A DNA stretch of 64,000 nt from Siphonodentalium dalli (GCA_032622095.1 CP136061.1:37269797-37333796), one strand, 5' to 3'. Shown: positions 1 to 11,898, counted from the first letter of the stretch. The notes: a model not told the origin generated them from the letters alone. Numbers and translations are program-made.

Positions 1-466
1 ATTTAAGTATAGCTCGAATGTGTGCTTTTGTAATTACTAATTTACTGAATGCATCTGAAATGATTTAACAACATAGTTATTTGAATACGACAAATACCAC
101 ACCTGAATTGAATTGTATTGTGGCACTGCAATTTGTTGTCAGTGCATGATTAGGATAGCGTCAGTTCGGTACACCATATGTTGTTTGTCGATGAATACAT
201 TACTAAAAATAGACACATTACTAAAAATAGACATGGGAAATCCCAGGCTAAATTTAGTCTATCATTGAATAATGAAAGCCGGTCAATAAAACATAGCGTG
301 CAGGAAAATTCCCAACTCATCCAGCTGCTTGTGATTACATGTATATTATATATAGTGGTGTACTCAGATCTAAATCAGACCCCTTCCAGGAACACATTTA
401 TTATTGCCCCTTGGAGTGGTACTATTGCGTCATTCTCGAAATACAATCTGAAACGTAGAATATTTC

Positions 467-570
467 TTTTGCGAAGTTGTCCCCTAGCTCTGCGTAGGTG
501 TCCCCTTTGTGCAGTTATGCATTTTACGCAGTTGTCCGTTTTACGCAGTTGTCCCTTTTGCGCAGTTGTT
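467..570. repeat. 17-bp degenerate tandem repeat (about 5 units)
   Basis: Units read ttttacgcagttgtccc, with variants such as ttttgcgcagttgtt and tttgtgcagttatgc. The overlapping open frames on both strands (178-657 plus, 375-662 minus) draw their Cys/Arg-rich repeats from this array and are probably not genes. The remaining 1-466 bp shows nothing recognisable. Confidence 0.7.
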
Positions 571-643
571 GGGGCCGATATTGCACTATTATTCATCATC
601 GTTATAAATGAGGAGGCGCATGGGTGGCTTAATGTTTTCAACA

Positions 644-760
644 TTAAAGGGACATAAAGCACTCAAAGTGGGCGAATGCGAAATAACATAAATTTGATAA
701 AAGTCAGTAAAACAACTCTAACCAACAAGTACACGAAACAATAGATTGACATATGCAAAC
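644..760 (+). repeat. Dispersed repeat beginning TTAA-AGGGAC (copy 1)
   Basis: This shares attaaagggac, gtaaaacaactctaaccaac and aatagattgac in the same order as the segment at 42924. It is probably one end of an old TTAA-type MITE; the other end is not recognised. Confidence 0.55.
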
Positions 761-799
761 TCGCGACTATCCATTGCTCGCCATTATGTAAAGGTCGCA

Positions 800-2160
800 T
801 GTCAACGTTTATTCCCGTCCAGGAACTATAATCGACCATATCATCATACCCACATCAGAACTTCACAAAATTCGTCGCTTCGAGGTCGTTGATGACTCAG
901 AAAATAATGTGTCGAATCATCGCCCACTTTTGGCACACATTTGTTACGACACAATTTCATGCCCCAATTAAACACCTGCCGCAAATAAAAAAGTCAATTG
1001 GAAACACATTAGTGCATCCCCTGTATTGATCAACGCATAGCAATCATTTATAAATTTCAACTTACATGATAGATGCATTCAAACCGTAGATCAGCATGAC
1101 AGCTACTATGATGAGATTGTGTCAGTCATAAGAAATGCCACCCAACAAGTCATACCGTCTAGGAGGTTCAATCGCCACCTCAGACCTTTTTGAAATGATA
1201 CCTTAAAAGAACTGCATCATACTATGGCATCAATGCGACAAGTGTGGATCTCTGCCGGGAGACCAAGGGAGGAATCTTACATTGCATATCGATCATACAA
1301 AACGCAAAATGTCTCTTTCGTGCACAATTCCGCAAATCGAACGAGCTTTATCTCCAAGAAATCGATGACAAGCTAGACAAAATGGCCGAACTTGACATAA
1401 ACAGCTTTTTTAGGGCTTTCAACAAAATTAAAGTTCAACGGCAAACCGCATCAAACTGTTTATTTGAAGTAAGCGGTTCCACACTTAGAGACCCACAGGC
1501 GGTAATTAATTAAGCCTGGTGATCTTATTATGAGAACCTCTATTCCCCATTACAATCTAACGATTTTGACGAAAAACACTTTTCATATGTTAACGCTGAA
1601 ATAGAGAACATACGCTCGTCGCACGGATATATCGACCTTAAAGCAATATGTACTGCAAAATGCCAAGAAAGGCAAGGCTCCTGGATTAGACACCTTATGT
1701 TATGAACATGTAATTTATGGTGGAGAGCGCCTGCAGAGCTCAGTTGCAACATTGATGTCCAAAATGGTTGAACTGAACCATGTCCCAGCACGAGCCAAAA
1801 TCGGCCTTTTATATGGTACCGCTTTTCAAAGGAGGCAATAAATCAAAAAAACAATTCGATAATTATCGTGCTATTACATTGCTCCCTGTTCTAAAAATTT
1901 TAGGAAATTATTTTGAACCGTCTTGAAACCTTTTCAACAGATCTCATTAAAGTACACCCACTGCAGCATGGATTTCAAAAAAGGTGTTAGCTGCCTCACG
2001 TCGTCCTTCATAATCCAGGAAAGTATCGCCTTCACGGCCGAAAATCACAGCCCACTGTTTGCTTGTTTTTAGATGTCCGTAAAGCATTTGACACAGTTTG
2101 GATTCACGGTCTCCTGCTCAAACTCTATCAACGTGGGTTCACTGGTAAAATATGGCATAT
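800..2160 (+). mobile_element. LINE (APE-type non-LTR retrotransposon), 5' part, degenerate
   Basis: Translated in several frames, this holds the C-terminus of an APE endonuclease (IIDHIIIPT near 830, then SNHRPLLA near 917). The spacer follows (NELYLQEIDDKLDKMAEL, then YYENLYSPLQSNDFDEKH). The first half of the reverse transcriptase comes next: KGKAPGLD near 1670, PLFKGGNKSKKQFDNYRA near 1820, and CFLDVRKAFDTVWIHGLL from 2060. Frameshifts and stops make it non-functional. The 5' end and most of the endonuclease are missing. The element stops at the inserted transposon at 2161 and resumes at 5570. It is CR1/L2-like in layout; the clade is not determined. Confidence 0.85.
1650..2155 (+). pseudogene. 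Reverse transcriptase fragment, fingers/palm, frameshifted
   Basis: The fragment covers KGKAPGLD, the PLFKGGN motif, NYRAITLLPVLK, a SCLTSSFIIQESI stretch, and catalytic block A (FLDVRKAFDTVW). At least two frameshifts are needed to join them. Confidence 0.8.
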
Positions 2161-5100
2161 AGGGCCTGGAACCTACGTCATAAAACAAAGTTTTTCACCG
2201 AAAAATGGCGGCTGCTCGGTGCGACTCGAAGTGAGTGTTTATCGTTTTTGAAAACTATGTACATAAACCACTAAAAAAATCATTGCTTATGAGCTGTAAA
2301 ACATTGTTTGCTAGCTCACAGTCATCTATACCGAGATATATGTGTAACGATTGTAAAGATAATCGCGTTCAGGTGGTTTCCGTCACTAATTTTCGAGGCA
2401 TGTTTCAGAGTTTTGAAATGGTAACGCCTACATTGGCTTTTAAAACTGGAATTGTGACATAAATGGTAACGCCTACATATAATCAACATTTGATTCCAAA
2501 ATCGGCAATTTGGCTGAATTCTTTCTTTCACTTGCCGAATATCACAATTAGTTTTAGGACTAGTGAGTAGTGTATGCCTTCACAGTTAATGGAACTTATG
2601 GAAGCGTAAGAGTATAATTCTTCCCCGAATATTGCCGAGGCGAATCGGTATACATCGGCTCAAAAGTAGACTGCTTCACTTGTGGCAGGCTAATTAATAC
2701 GTTTTTCACGGAATTACCATCACAAGACATAAATGAATAAAATAATAAGTAATTATATGACCTTTATATATCAATATTATTATAGGGAATAAGAAAAAAT
2801 GTCATTCTGGTTGATGCATTATATATAATTATAGGCTAAAATAAACCAACGTTTGATAAATCGCAATATCGCCACTGCTTGAGTTGAACCAGGAAGGAGC
2901 TTTAAGTTGTATTATTAAATTTTTGTTTCAAATTCAAATGTTTCTGAAATTAATAAAAGAAAAAACTTTTAATTAAAAGAAATTAATTAAAATCACAAGC
3001 TCGCAAAGTCGCACTCTCATGTACAGTAGTTGAATATCTATTGTATTCACACCTTTTTGATGTGAAGCCAGGTTGTTGTTAGACGAGAGGCAATTTATGA
3101 CACATTACGTAACCATTGAGTTAAGTACTGCTAGTCTGGACTGAACATACAATTATCGGACAATGCATTTAGGAATTTTATCTTACAGCCTACCTGATCA
3201 ACAAAATATTACATTACTAGTACCAGTGTACAGATTAAGCGTTTTGATGATTAGTGTTTTAAACCAAATATTATTTGAAATGACTGGTCTGTTGATCGTC
3301 ACCATTCAATCAACGCTCCCGTTACAAAATAAATTATGTTTTCATGGTACGATATTTCCGAAGTAAGAAATCCTTTCGTCACCTAACATCGTTGGGACTG
3401 TCTCAATCTATTCAGATCTTTTGAATTAGCTTTCCTTCTCCATGCTTTCCGTCTCCATTTGGGGTGAAAAAAAGTTTGCCCAAATGAAATTTTTATTAGC
3501 CAATTTTGAAAAAAGATTGGCCATTGGCCAATTTGGCCACCGACAGTGCAAACACTGCTCTCTAGCTTGGCCACCATATTACCTGTTACACACGGAAACC
3601 TTTTAAATTTGAAATAGTTTGAGCAAACATCCTAACGAACAAAACAAATATGGATCAAATGTAATCCTGAGGGATGCACGTTGACCGACCTTGTTCCCGG
3701 ACTAAAATTCCAATTTTCATAATTTTCTCGCATGTTTTTTTTGCATTTGTTTACCTAAATATAACGACTTTCCCTACAGGAAACGCATCAAAATTTAGGA
3801 TATGTTATTGTGTGATCATATTTAGTAATCAGGGAACTCGAAGCAGCTTTTGTAGTCGGCAGATTTGTTTACTAACAAGATTCCAATTATTTTTAATGCC
3901 ATAAATATGATGCCTCTAGTTCAAAGAGCTGTAGAAAATTTCCCCCGAAGTGCTTTCAAAAACAGCTTATTACCTATTTGTTCTAGGTTCGCTTCAAAAT
4001 CAAGTCTAAATGACTAGACTATTATAGTGGCCTCCATTTCATAGCTAGTGTCAAGTTAGTCGGTTTCAGGTTATATGGGAGGGGGTGATGTGGTGTCATG
4101 TCAATGCTCTAGTTGACCAAATTCCGACACACATACCAAAGTTAGACAACACATTATTTGAAATGAAAAATTTCATCATAGAATATCATTTGGGTTAGCC
4201 TACATAGAACAGTTATATGTCATATTCTCTCTGAATTCCAAGATGTCCTGTTAAGATTCAGACATGTGGGAACACTTTGTTTGTTGTAAGTAATAATTAT
4301 CCTAATATTTCCGCCACATAGAACAAGGTGGCCATTCTAATAAATTTCAGTTCAATGGTGTCCTATGTACCAAAGTACCAAAATATGCACCCAACCTGCA
4401 GTATTCTTCACAAAAACATGATTACATTAAATTTACGATTTGTGATGCCGATTTATTCTATTAAAGGAATGATTTTCCAATCGGATACTGTTAGAAGTAT
4501 ATCCATAGTCTTAATAGTTGACCCGCATCGGAGATTCAAACTTAAAATATAAAAAATGGACTTAGGAGAACCTGGAAATCAGGTCGCGATATATTTACCT
4601 TAGACAATACCATTATATATAAGGTAGTAAGGCTATGAAAACCAATTATGATTAAAGGGGTATCAATAAACATGGGTAAACAATGAATGTTAGTAATAGA
4701 ATATAATTAAAGAAATCTTTATTGCATGATAATGTTTTAACGACAACTATCAGACGAAACTGAAAATATGAACAAATTAACATGGATTTAACCAACGGAA
4801 ATAGAATGGAATAACAAAGTAATACTACAATGAATATGGAATAAGAGAACGAATGACAGGACATACACTTAATTAAACTAACGAATATACAACGAGAACG
4901 TAAAAACAATGATTATGCCAAGAATTTATGCTCGTCTTTATATATAGTATTATCAAATAGTATATTGGCATCTCTATAACAGCCACTTGTGTATAGTAAC
5001 GCATTTAACTGAGTGTGTATATGTGAACACGATCGTTAATAGTTCATCTACCGGATTATACGGATGGTGACTCAATTGTGAGTGCAAACAGGCCAATATT

Positions 5101-5569
5101 ATGTGAGCGTTAACGCGATGTGGGCGTTACCATTAATAGACAAATTCATAAAAAAAAAATTGTGTCTTAAGAAATTTACAAACAAACAACGGGAAAGTTA
5201 ATATTTTGTTATTGATTCAAATTTTAGCATTTATAATATCCCGAAACTCAATGTATACGGTTTTTAAATGAGTTTAGGGCGCGGAGAACATGAAAATGAT
5301 GAAATGTTGGCGTTAACACCTGCACGAAAATAGGAAATCGGACGAGATTTTGAATTGCGAACGCGAAATTCTCATTATAAGCAATTCTTTCCGATTTTCG
5401 GTTTCTGTATTTGTCGAGATTTGCAGGTGGAATAGCTCCTTTGCTTATAATACTACATCGAAGTCGATTGTATTTATTTAAAAAACGATGTCGAAGTAGC
5501 GAGTCGAACTTTATTTACAGTTATTTTGATGTAGGGTTAGCCTTCCGGTGACGTAGGTTCCAGGCCCTG
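2161..5569. mobile_element. 3.4-kb non-autonomous DNA transposon inserted in the LINE
   Basis: The ends are a perfect 20-bp inverted pair beginning AGGGCCTGGAACCTACG and reading inward to TCA. Similarity continues internally: gcgactcgaagtg near 2222 is matched by the complement of cacttcg-type sequence near 5490-5505, and aatggtaacgcc at 2417 by the complement of ggcgttaccatt near 5126, so the inverted ends are long but imperfect. No transposase-like frame was seen inside. A clean target duplication is not visible, so the superfamily is undetermined. Several open frames of 60-85 codons inside have no recognisable domain. Confidence 0.75.
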
Positions 5570-7675
5570 TTATCAGTTCTTTGTTAAGCGGAATAAAATG
5601 CTCTGTTCAAATCAATGGTTCGATTTCGCGATACGTCGATATACAACAGGGAACACGTCAAGGCTATATACTCCCCCCCCTTATTTTACATGATCTTCAT
5701 CGATGAACTAATTTTCCAACTTGAAAACAGTCACCATGGTTTGCGAGTGGGTTCTGCGTGTTGCGCATTTCCAACCCAAGCCGACGATATGACTCTCTTG
5801 TCTAACCTCTTCTGGCCTCCAAACTTTGTGTGACCTATGCAGCTCATACAGTAAAAAATGGAGATTCAAATACAACCAGGATAAATGCAAAGTATAGTCA
5901 TTTTTAATGAACCATCTTCCTTACAAAAAATCCCGGAAAACAGTTGGATGGATTATAAACGATGAACCCGTGTCGGAATCAGATCAGGTCACTCACCTTG
6001 GAATCCCATTACAAAACATTAACATGGGCAACCATCTAACTGATCACATATGCCACAAAATACGCTCTACGTATCTCATTTTAAGTAACGCTGGTATGTA
6101 TGCCGGTGGCATAACACCCAACAGTTCAAATACTTTGTACAACACTGTAGTTTTACCCAAAGGCATTTATGGTTCTGAATTCCTTTGCGGCATATCTTTG
6201 ACAAATGAAAACTCGTTGGAAAAAGTTCACAGATTTTGCTTAAAACAAATTCAAGGACTCCCTTATAGGGCGCGCACAGCTGTGGTACAAGGCTTGCTAT
6301 GACTATGCCCTCAACCAGCAGTTATTGACAAGAGAAAACTTAGTCTGCTTGGGTGTCTTTGCGGGACGGCACTTTAAAAGACATCGAAAACGATGTTCAT
6401 GTTCCGAGAGTCACCCTCAACAATCTAATTGTAATGCATCGTTTATTTCAGAAATCATTAGAATTCTTGACAACTATAACCTCACACCCTATATAACATC
6501 GTTTATAGAAGACGGACACTTTCCATCCAAGGAGGCATGGCAATCCTTCATAGTAACAGAAATCAAACAATCAAACGAGCAGTCATGGCAGACAAATTAC
6601 GCAATGAACATTCCCTAGTCCCATTCGCAAATAATCATAGTTCACCTCTTTGGCTAGCATGTAGAAGCTATCCTCAACATAAGCTTGAATTTCTAGAAAT
6701 AGCCAAAATCCTGGCCCGGGCCTTGTCCCCAATACACAGGAAGTGTCAGATATGTCATAAACTTTTTGAAAACGAAATCGAACATGGAATCCTCTTATGT
6801 TCCGCCTTAGCCGAAACAAGAATCGAAATGTGGTTCAACGCCATAGAGGATTTCGGTATACCATATGTTTCTTATATATTGACAACTTGAACCCCATGGA
6901 TCAGTTGGTGATATTTCTTGCATGCGCATCCCGTCACCCATTTGGGACCTCGTAAATGATATTAAGCAATTCACCTTGTTTCTTGCTCGCAATTCATTCA
7001 AACTGTGGAACATGTGTACGGATCTGATCCGGCTAGAATCTATCGACTAAAATGTATCACCTGTAAACAGCTCACGAACCGCTCTGCTCGAAGACAGAAA
7101 ACAAGATATACATAAATAATTTGTATTTAGTCGGAGTGGCATCTAGCTAAACATGATATAACTCTATAACGCAAATAAAGCTATATCGCAGACAACTCCG
7201 TGTTGCTCCATTCGACAGATACTCGTATAATTATCCAGTTGAAGTGTATCGTGAAGTCATAAATACACGAGGCCTACAGGTGTAATGCATAATTATACCT
7301 CATTGAATTTGTATCGCGCATATTTTGTGTATAAAACCATGTGATATATTATCGCACTATTTACTCGATATAACTCGTTTTAATCTTCAGTGTGCAATAT
7401 TGTTTAGTTTTTTTGTATTTTGTTTTTTTGCTTTTTTATTTTATTATTATTTTTATTTTATTTTTTAATTGAAGCAAGTTTAGACCCTATAGTATACATT
7501 GTTAATATCATGCAGATAGTAATATTTTATCACCTGATCTTACACTTTTTAATTTAGATTGTGTTGCTTGTATATATTTATTGTTTTACCATACTGTAGG
7601 TTGTATTATAATTGTAAGCGTTTTAGAGCATGTCAATGTATTTATGCTATATAAAATAAATTATTATTATTATTA
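5570..7675 (+). mobile_element. LINE, 3' part (RT catalytic end, CCHC-like finger, 3' tail)
   Basis: This continues the frame interrupted at 2160: VDIQQGTRQGYILPPLFYM, then QADDMTLLS where YADD is expected (Tyr replaced by Gln). The thumb and C-terminal region follows (LGIPLQNINMGNHLTDHI, GIYGSEFLCGISLTNENS). A C-x2-C-x9-H-x4-C finger lies near 6745 (CQICHKLFENEIEHGILLC). The 3' UTR ends in (ATT)n at about 7660-7675, as in L2/CR1-type elements. Stops near 5830, 6300 and 6430 show it is dead. Confidence 0.85.
5580..6900 (+). pseudogene. Reverse transcriptase C-terminal half and CCHC-like tail, broken
   Basis: Block B (QQGTRQGYILPPLFY) and a mutated block C (QADD) are followed by about 330 codons of post-RT sequence in three frames. 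The zinc-finger-like motif near 6745-6805 is intact. Confidence 0.8.
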
Positions 7676-8048
7676 ATGATAACTAAAAATTGCTTAAAAA
7701 CTTAAACCTGCTCCTATCGGGTGGGGGAAAACGCCATCGCAGGGCGACACTATTATCGGACCAGTTCGGCCTATATACGGATCCTATTCGTTGCACCGTG
7801 ATTAAGAACACCTATAGAGTAAGAAAGCTAGAATGTTCTAATCAATTGTTAGCAATCAGAAGTGCTAATTGCTGCTTTTTTGTCGAAATTTAAATTGTGT
7901 TCCGGCGTAAACCAACTACCTCGTTTAATAGGATGAGAGTACATTGGACGGAGTGTATATATTTTTGAAATATACTTCTGATTATGTTCCGTCGCCACCT
8001 TAACCCATTTAAATTTAAATTTGGCCCTTTCGAGAATCCCGGGGTTAG
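7676..8048. other. No recognised feature
   Basis: This is unique-looking AT-rich sequence between the LINE 3' tail and the microsatellite. Nothing is supported on either strand. Confidence 0.5.
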
Positions 8049-8101
8049 CCCCCCCCCCCCCCAACACACACACACACACACCCTCACACACACACACACA
8101 C

Positions 8102-8168
<67 letters not shown>

Positions 8169-8180
8169 CTCTCTCTCTCA
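8049..8180. repeat. Poly-C, (CA)n and (CT)n compound microsatellite
   Basis: A run of about 14 C is followed by roughly 100 bp of CA repeats broken by two ccct interruptions, then about seven CT units. The open frames through it are simple-repeat artefacts (Thr-His or Cys-Val). Confidence 0.98.
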
Positions 8181-8212
8181 TGGCCAGATTTAGTATACAG
8201 TACCCCTTTAAG
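8181..8212 (+). repeat. Short dispersed motif shared with 13941-13972
   Basis: The sequence atggccagatttagtatac continues to agtacccctttaa. It matches atggtcggacttagtgtac continuing to agtcccccttta at 13940. It may be the end of an old MITE, but the other end was not found. Confidence 0.4.
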
Positions 8213-8344
8213 AACATTAGCATGAAAATTGCGTGGCCGGATATACACTACATACAAGATGGTGTCCAACATGGCCATGATGGCCGCCGTTGTACACTTG
8301 GCCCAAGATCAATTTTATCTGCATTTTAGAAATAATATATTTAA

Positions 8345-8757
8345 CTAGCAGGGTGACCCGACTTCGTCGGGGCTGTTTCCCCTCTGCTTTCATCCGGGCT
8401 TGAAACCCTCCGTGGATATAACATCGAAATCCGTCGAAAGGTGCGATTTGACCTTGAATTGACCATTTTGAAGGTCAAGGTCATGTCGGGGTCACGATTT
8501 GACCCGTCTAAAACACTCCCCGGACAAAAAGTATCCCTAGGTATCAAATTTCGTCGAAATCCCGTCGAAAGGCGCGATTTGACCTTGAATTGACCATTTT
8601 GAAGGTCAAGGTCAGGTCTGGGTCACGATTTGACCGTCCAAAACACTCCCCGGACAAAAGTATCCCTAGGTATCAAATTTCGTCGCAATCCGTCCGGCAG
8701 TTTCCCCGGCCATTGCTAACAAACAAACAGACAGAAGTCCCCAAAATATATAGTAGA
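8345..8757 (-). mobile_element. Non-autonomous Helitron 1
   Basis: Read on the minus strand it starts TCTACTATATATTTTGG and ends with a CCCGAC-GAA-GTCGGG hairpin, then TCACCCTG and CTAG, followed by a host T. This is the 5'-TC...hairpin...CTAG-3' signature of Helitrons. Inside are repeated gaaggtcaaggtca and gtcacgatttgacc blocks. There is no Rep/helicase coding. Confidence 0.85.
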
Positions 8758-8796
8758 CTAGCCGATGAGCCCGACGTTGTCCGGGCTATTCAAAGA

Positions 8797-9420
8797 CCAA
8801 ATTTCAAGTCGATAGCTCCACCCGTTTCCGAGATCTGGTCTGCGCATGCGCGAAGCTGGCGTCGCACGGGCTCGGCGACCCGATAAAATTCGTATCCGGG
8901 GCAAGATACATCCAAAAACCAAATTTCAAGTCGATAGCTCCACCCGTTTCCGAGATCTGGTCTGCGCATGCGCGAAGCTGGCGTCGCATGGGCTCGGCGA
9001 CCCGATAAAATTCGTATCCGCGGCAAGATACATTCACATACCAAATTTCAAGTCGATAGCTCCACCCGTTTTCGAGATCTCGTCTGCGCATGCGCGAAGC
9101 TGGCGTCGCACGGGCTCGGCGACCCGATAACATTCGTATCCTGGGCAAGATACATTCACATAGCAAGTTTCAAGTCGATAGCTCCACCCGTTTCCGAGAT
9201 CTCGTCTGCGCATGTGCGAAGCTGGCGTCGCACGGGCTCGGCGATCCGATAAAATTCGCATCCGGGGCAAGATACATTCACATAGCAAATTTTAAGTCGA
9301 TAGCTCCACCCGTTTCCGAGATCTCGTCTGCGCATGCGCTGCACGGGCGTCACACGGGCTCGCCAATACGACAACGACCACCGCCTGGTCAAACTACACA
9401 CACGTACCAAGTTTCGTCCC
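8797..9420. repeat. 122-bp tandem array, 5 full units plus partial
   Basis: The marker ccaaatttcaagtcgatagc recurs at 8797, 8919, 9041, 9163, 9285 and, diverged, 9407, exactly 122 bp apart each time. Units are GC-rich (tctgcgcatgcgcgaagctg) in otherwise AT-rich DNA. They lie inside Helitron 2. Confidence 0.95.
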
Positions 9421-9439
9421 GATCGGTCGAGAATCGTAG

Positions 9440-9468
9440 ATTTGTATTAATGACAGACAGACAAACAA

Positions 9469-9505
<37 letters not shown>

Positions 9506-9506
9506 G
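9440..9506. repeat. (ACAG)n microsatellite at Helitron 2 5' end
   Basis: About 12 ACAG units lie with interspersed ACAA, immediately inside the 5' terminus of Helitron 2. This is the usual place for CTGT repeats in these elements. Confidence 0.95.
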
Positions 9507-9527
9507 GTCTTCAAAATATATATGAGA

Positions 9528-9840
9528 CTAGCAGATTAGCCCGCCACTGGCGGCATTGGTCCCATGGCTTTGTTCGATCCATTAAATTTTTTTTCAAGGT
9601 AACCCCGTACTGGCATATCATATAACCCGACAAAAATATTCCCCGTCCCGAGTTGACCATACATAACAAATTTCACGTCGATGTCACCGCTGACGACCGA
9701 GATATCGTCCAAGGTCATTTGTGGGTACGTGTTTCAAGGTCAATGTCACCTCAGGTGGACAAACTGACCCGACGAAAATCTCCCCCGTTCCGTGGAAGCC
9801 CTAAGTACGAAATTCAGTGTCCAAAAGCAAAAGATATCAG
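9528..9840 (-). mobile_element. Helitron 3, 5'-truncated
   Basis: Only the 3' terminus is clear: on the minus strand CCGCC-AGT-GGCGG hairpin, then GCTAATCTG and CTAG. It abuts the TC start of Helitron 2 directly. No TCTACTATA-type 5' end was found before the sequence becomes unrelated near 9840. Confidence 0.7.
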
Positions 9841-10215
9841 GTAGAATTTGTCAAATATGGACCCTGGTGCCCATTCAAATCGATTTATGTCGATAAAACT
9901 CTTATTTTTTCAAAATTTTAAGCTGAGACTTTGTGTGTCTGTGTGTAATACTTACATATTCTTAAAATGACAGAGTCCATCACGTAATTATGTTTTTGAT
10001 GAAAGAAATTAAATTTTTTCGATGCTAAATTTCGAGCGATAACGTTGCGTTGAATTGTAAACAAACGCTCTTTTATAGCGACGCGTCATATACAAACGCT
10101 CATTAAATTATCACGTGATTAACCCCCGAAGTGCCGTTTTTTGTGATTGAGGGTGGAGAATGAGTGCTCAGAGCTCAAAAACGCCGCGACGACGATTCCC
10201 GTGTGATTTTACCCT
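9841..10215. other. No recognised feature
   Basis: The sequence is AT-rich. A short cluster of CG-containing words (gacgcgtcat) lies near 10080. No coding signal is present. Confidence 0.4.
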
Positions 10216-10325
10216 TAGATCAGGGGGGGGGGGGGTCAGGAAAAAATTTGCATACACAACGCTGAAATTTTTTTTGGCAGCACTTTGGACCCCCACCCCC
10301 CCCCCCCTCTTTGTGCAAAAAATAT
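10216..10325 (+). repeat. G- and C-homopolymer repeat (copy 1; copy 2 at 21975-22015)
   Basis: The segment cagggggggggggg followed by gtcaggaaaaaatttgc and acaca recurs at 21975 with the same order of words. A C run at about 10301-10313 follows in this copy only. Confidence 0.7.
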
Positions 10326-10802
10326 ATTTTTTTCCACTCATGGTTTTGGGACACCCCCTTTCCAGTCACATTTGAATGAAATTTATCAAGCTGGAGAGCC
10401 ATTATAGGCAAAAATATCAGGGTGTAGAATGTCCAGTGAAGGTGGCTGATGTTGAGAAACAGAGAATGGTTAAATTAGAACATATATAATAATTATATAT
10501 ACCTATAATAATTAAATTGAACATATATAATAATTATCAGTCATTCGCAATTTGACCATTCTGTTTTTTCAAGCATCATCCAACTTTGGTGTACTTTCGC
10601 CACCAGTTAAACTCAAATACTAATAAATTATAACTATGAGCACAAGCAATACACTCATGAGATTAAAAACATTTATCATGAAAAACTCAACACAACCAGC
10701 TGACACAACCAGTGAAACAACTTAAAAAAAATATTTTATCTAATTATTTATTCCAGACTTTGCACTGGACTTTGTGTAATGTGCATTTATCCATGAAATG
10801 TT

Positions 10803-11161
10803 CTCGTCCGGGCTGTTTCCACTCTGCTTTTCGGCAAATTGCGCGATTTGACCTTGAATAGACCATTTTGAAGGTCAAGTTCAGGTCGAGGTCACGATTT
10901 GACCCGTCCAAAACACTCCCCGGACAAAAGTACCCGACAAAAGTACCCGTCGAAATCCGTCAGGTTTTACCCGATTTGACCTTGAATTGACCATTTTGAA
11001 GGTCAAGGTCAGGTTGAGGTCACGATTTGACCCGTCCAAAACACTACTCGGACACAAGTAACCCTAGGTATCAAATTTCGTCAAAATCCGTCTGGCAGTT
11101 TTCCCGGCCATAGCTAACAGACAAACAACAAACAAACAGAAGTTCCAAAATATATAGTAGA
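10803..11161 (-). mobile_element. Helitron fragment, 3'-truncated
   Basis: It starts (minus strand) TCTACTATATATTTTGG directly after a host A, as expected for insertion between A and T. It carries the same gaaggtcaaggtca and cacgatttgacccgtcc blocks as Helitron 1. The CTAG end is lost near 10803. Confidence 0.75.
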
Positions 11162-11383
11162 TAGCGTATGTACACATGTATACATATTTATGATGCTACC
11201 TACATGTTGGCGATCCGTGGCTACCGGATATCGAATAATGGAATATTCTGAATCATATTTTCTTTATCAAGTTTTGTATCATTCGGTTGGTGATAACATT
11301 TCGCTGAGTATTTTTTTGTTAGCTGATCAATCAAGTATCTGAGACATTGTGTTATTACCATTTCAATATAATCTTACACAAAT

Positions 11384-11503
11384 TGATTTTGAAAAATGTA
11401 AATGAATCTTTGCCGCGAACCTATTCTGGGATTCTATCCATGAAACGTGAATGAATTTCTGAAAGAATTCAATATTACCTATTGCTACCCGCCCTCTCTC
11501 ATC
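11384..11503 (+). repeat. Diverged duplication, copy 1
   Basis: It aligns with 11899-12017 over gattttgaa, tgaatct, cgcgaac, gggattct and tttctcat, with about a quarter of bases changed. The minus-strand 84-codon frame here has no counterpart in copy 2, so coding is unlikely. Confidence 0.7.
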
Positions 11504-11898
11504 ACGGTTAGTCAAATTTATAGCGACGCAGTACATGTATACTCTAAACTTTGAATTGCTCTTTTCTCTTTCATTGTGGGCTAATGAGATTAGTCTGCTC
11601 TTGGCATATGTATGCACTGTTTATTTGAATGGGCATATCTATATACGTTGTTTCTCATATCTGAAAAATTGAAAAATATTAAAATAATGTTCATAAGTTA
11701 TGATCAGTCTTGGACGATTTGAGCGGAATATAAATAACACATTGAGTAAATTTCACAATTTCGTATGTTAGCAGTGTAGGGAACACTCACATTAATAATG
11801 TATAATCCACCCACATATATATATATATTAGTATAGTTGTACATGTATATGCTTTACAGTTGTTTATTTGTGTATTTAATCATGTACATTTTACACGA

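Larger units (their letters stand above)
8758..9527 (-). mobile_element. Non-autonomous Helitron 2 with 122-bp tandem repeats
   Basis: On the minus strand it starts TCTCATATATATTTTGAAG, then (CTGT)n. It ends GCCCGGACAACGTCGGGC (hairpin) CTCATCGG CTAG. It abuts Helitron 1 with no base between. About 80 percent of its length is the 122-bp array. The many open frames in it are periodic artefacts. Confidence 0.85.

Noticed and set aside
178-662. 159- and 95-codon frames on opposite strands
   Set aside because: Both take their content from a 17-bp tandem repeat. No domain, no splice context, and both strands are open at once.
8020-8329. Thr-His and Cys-Val rich frames
   Set aside because: They are translation of the (CA)n microsatellite.
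8804-9539. Several 84-149-codon frames on both strands
   Set aside because: A 122-bp repeat that lacks stops in many frames explains all of them, and they lie inside a Helitron.
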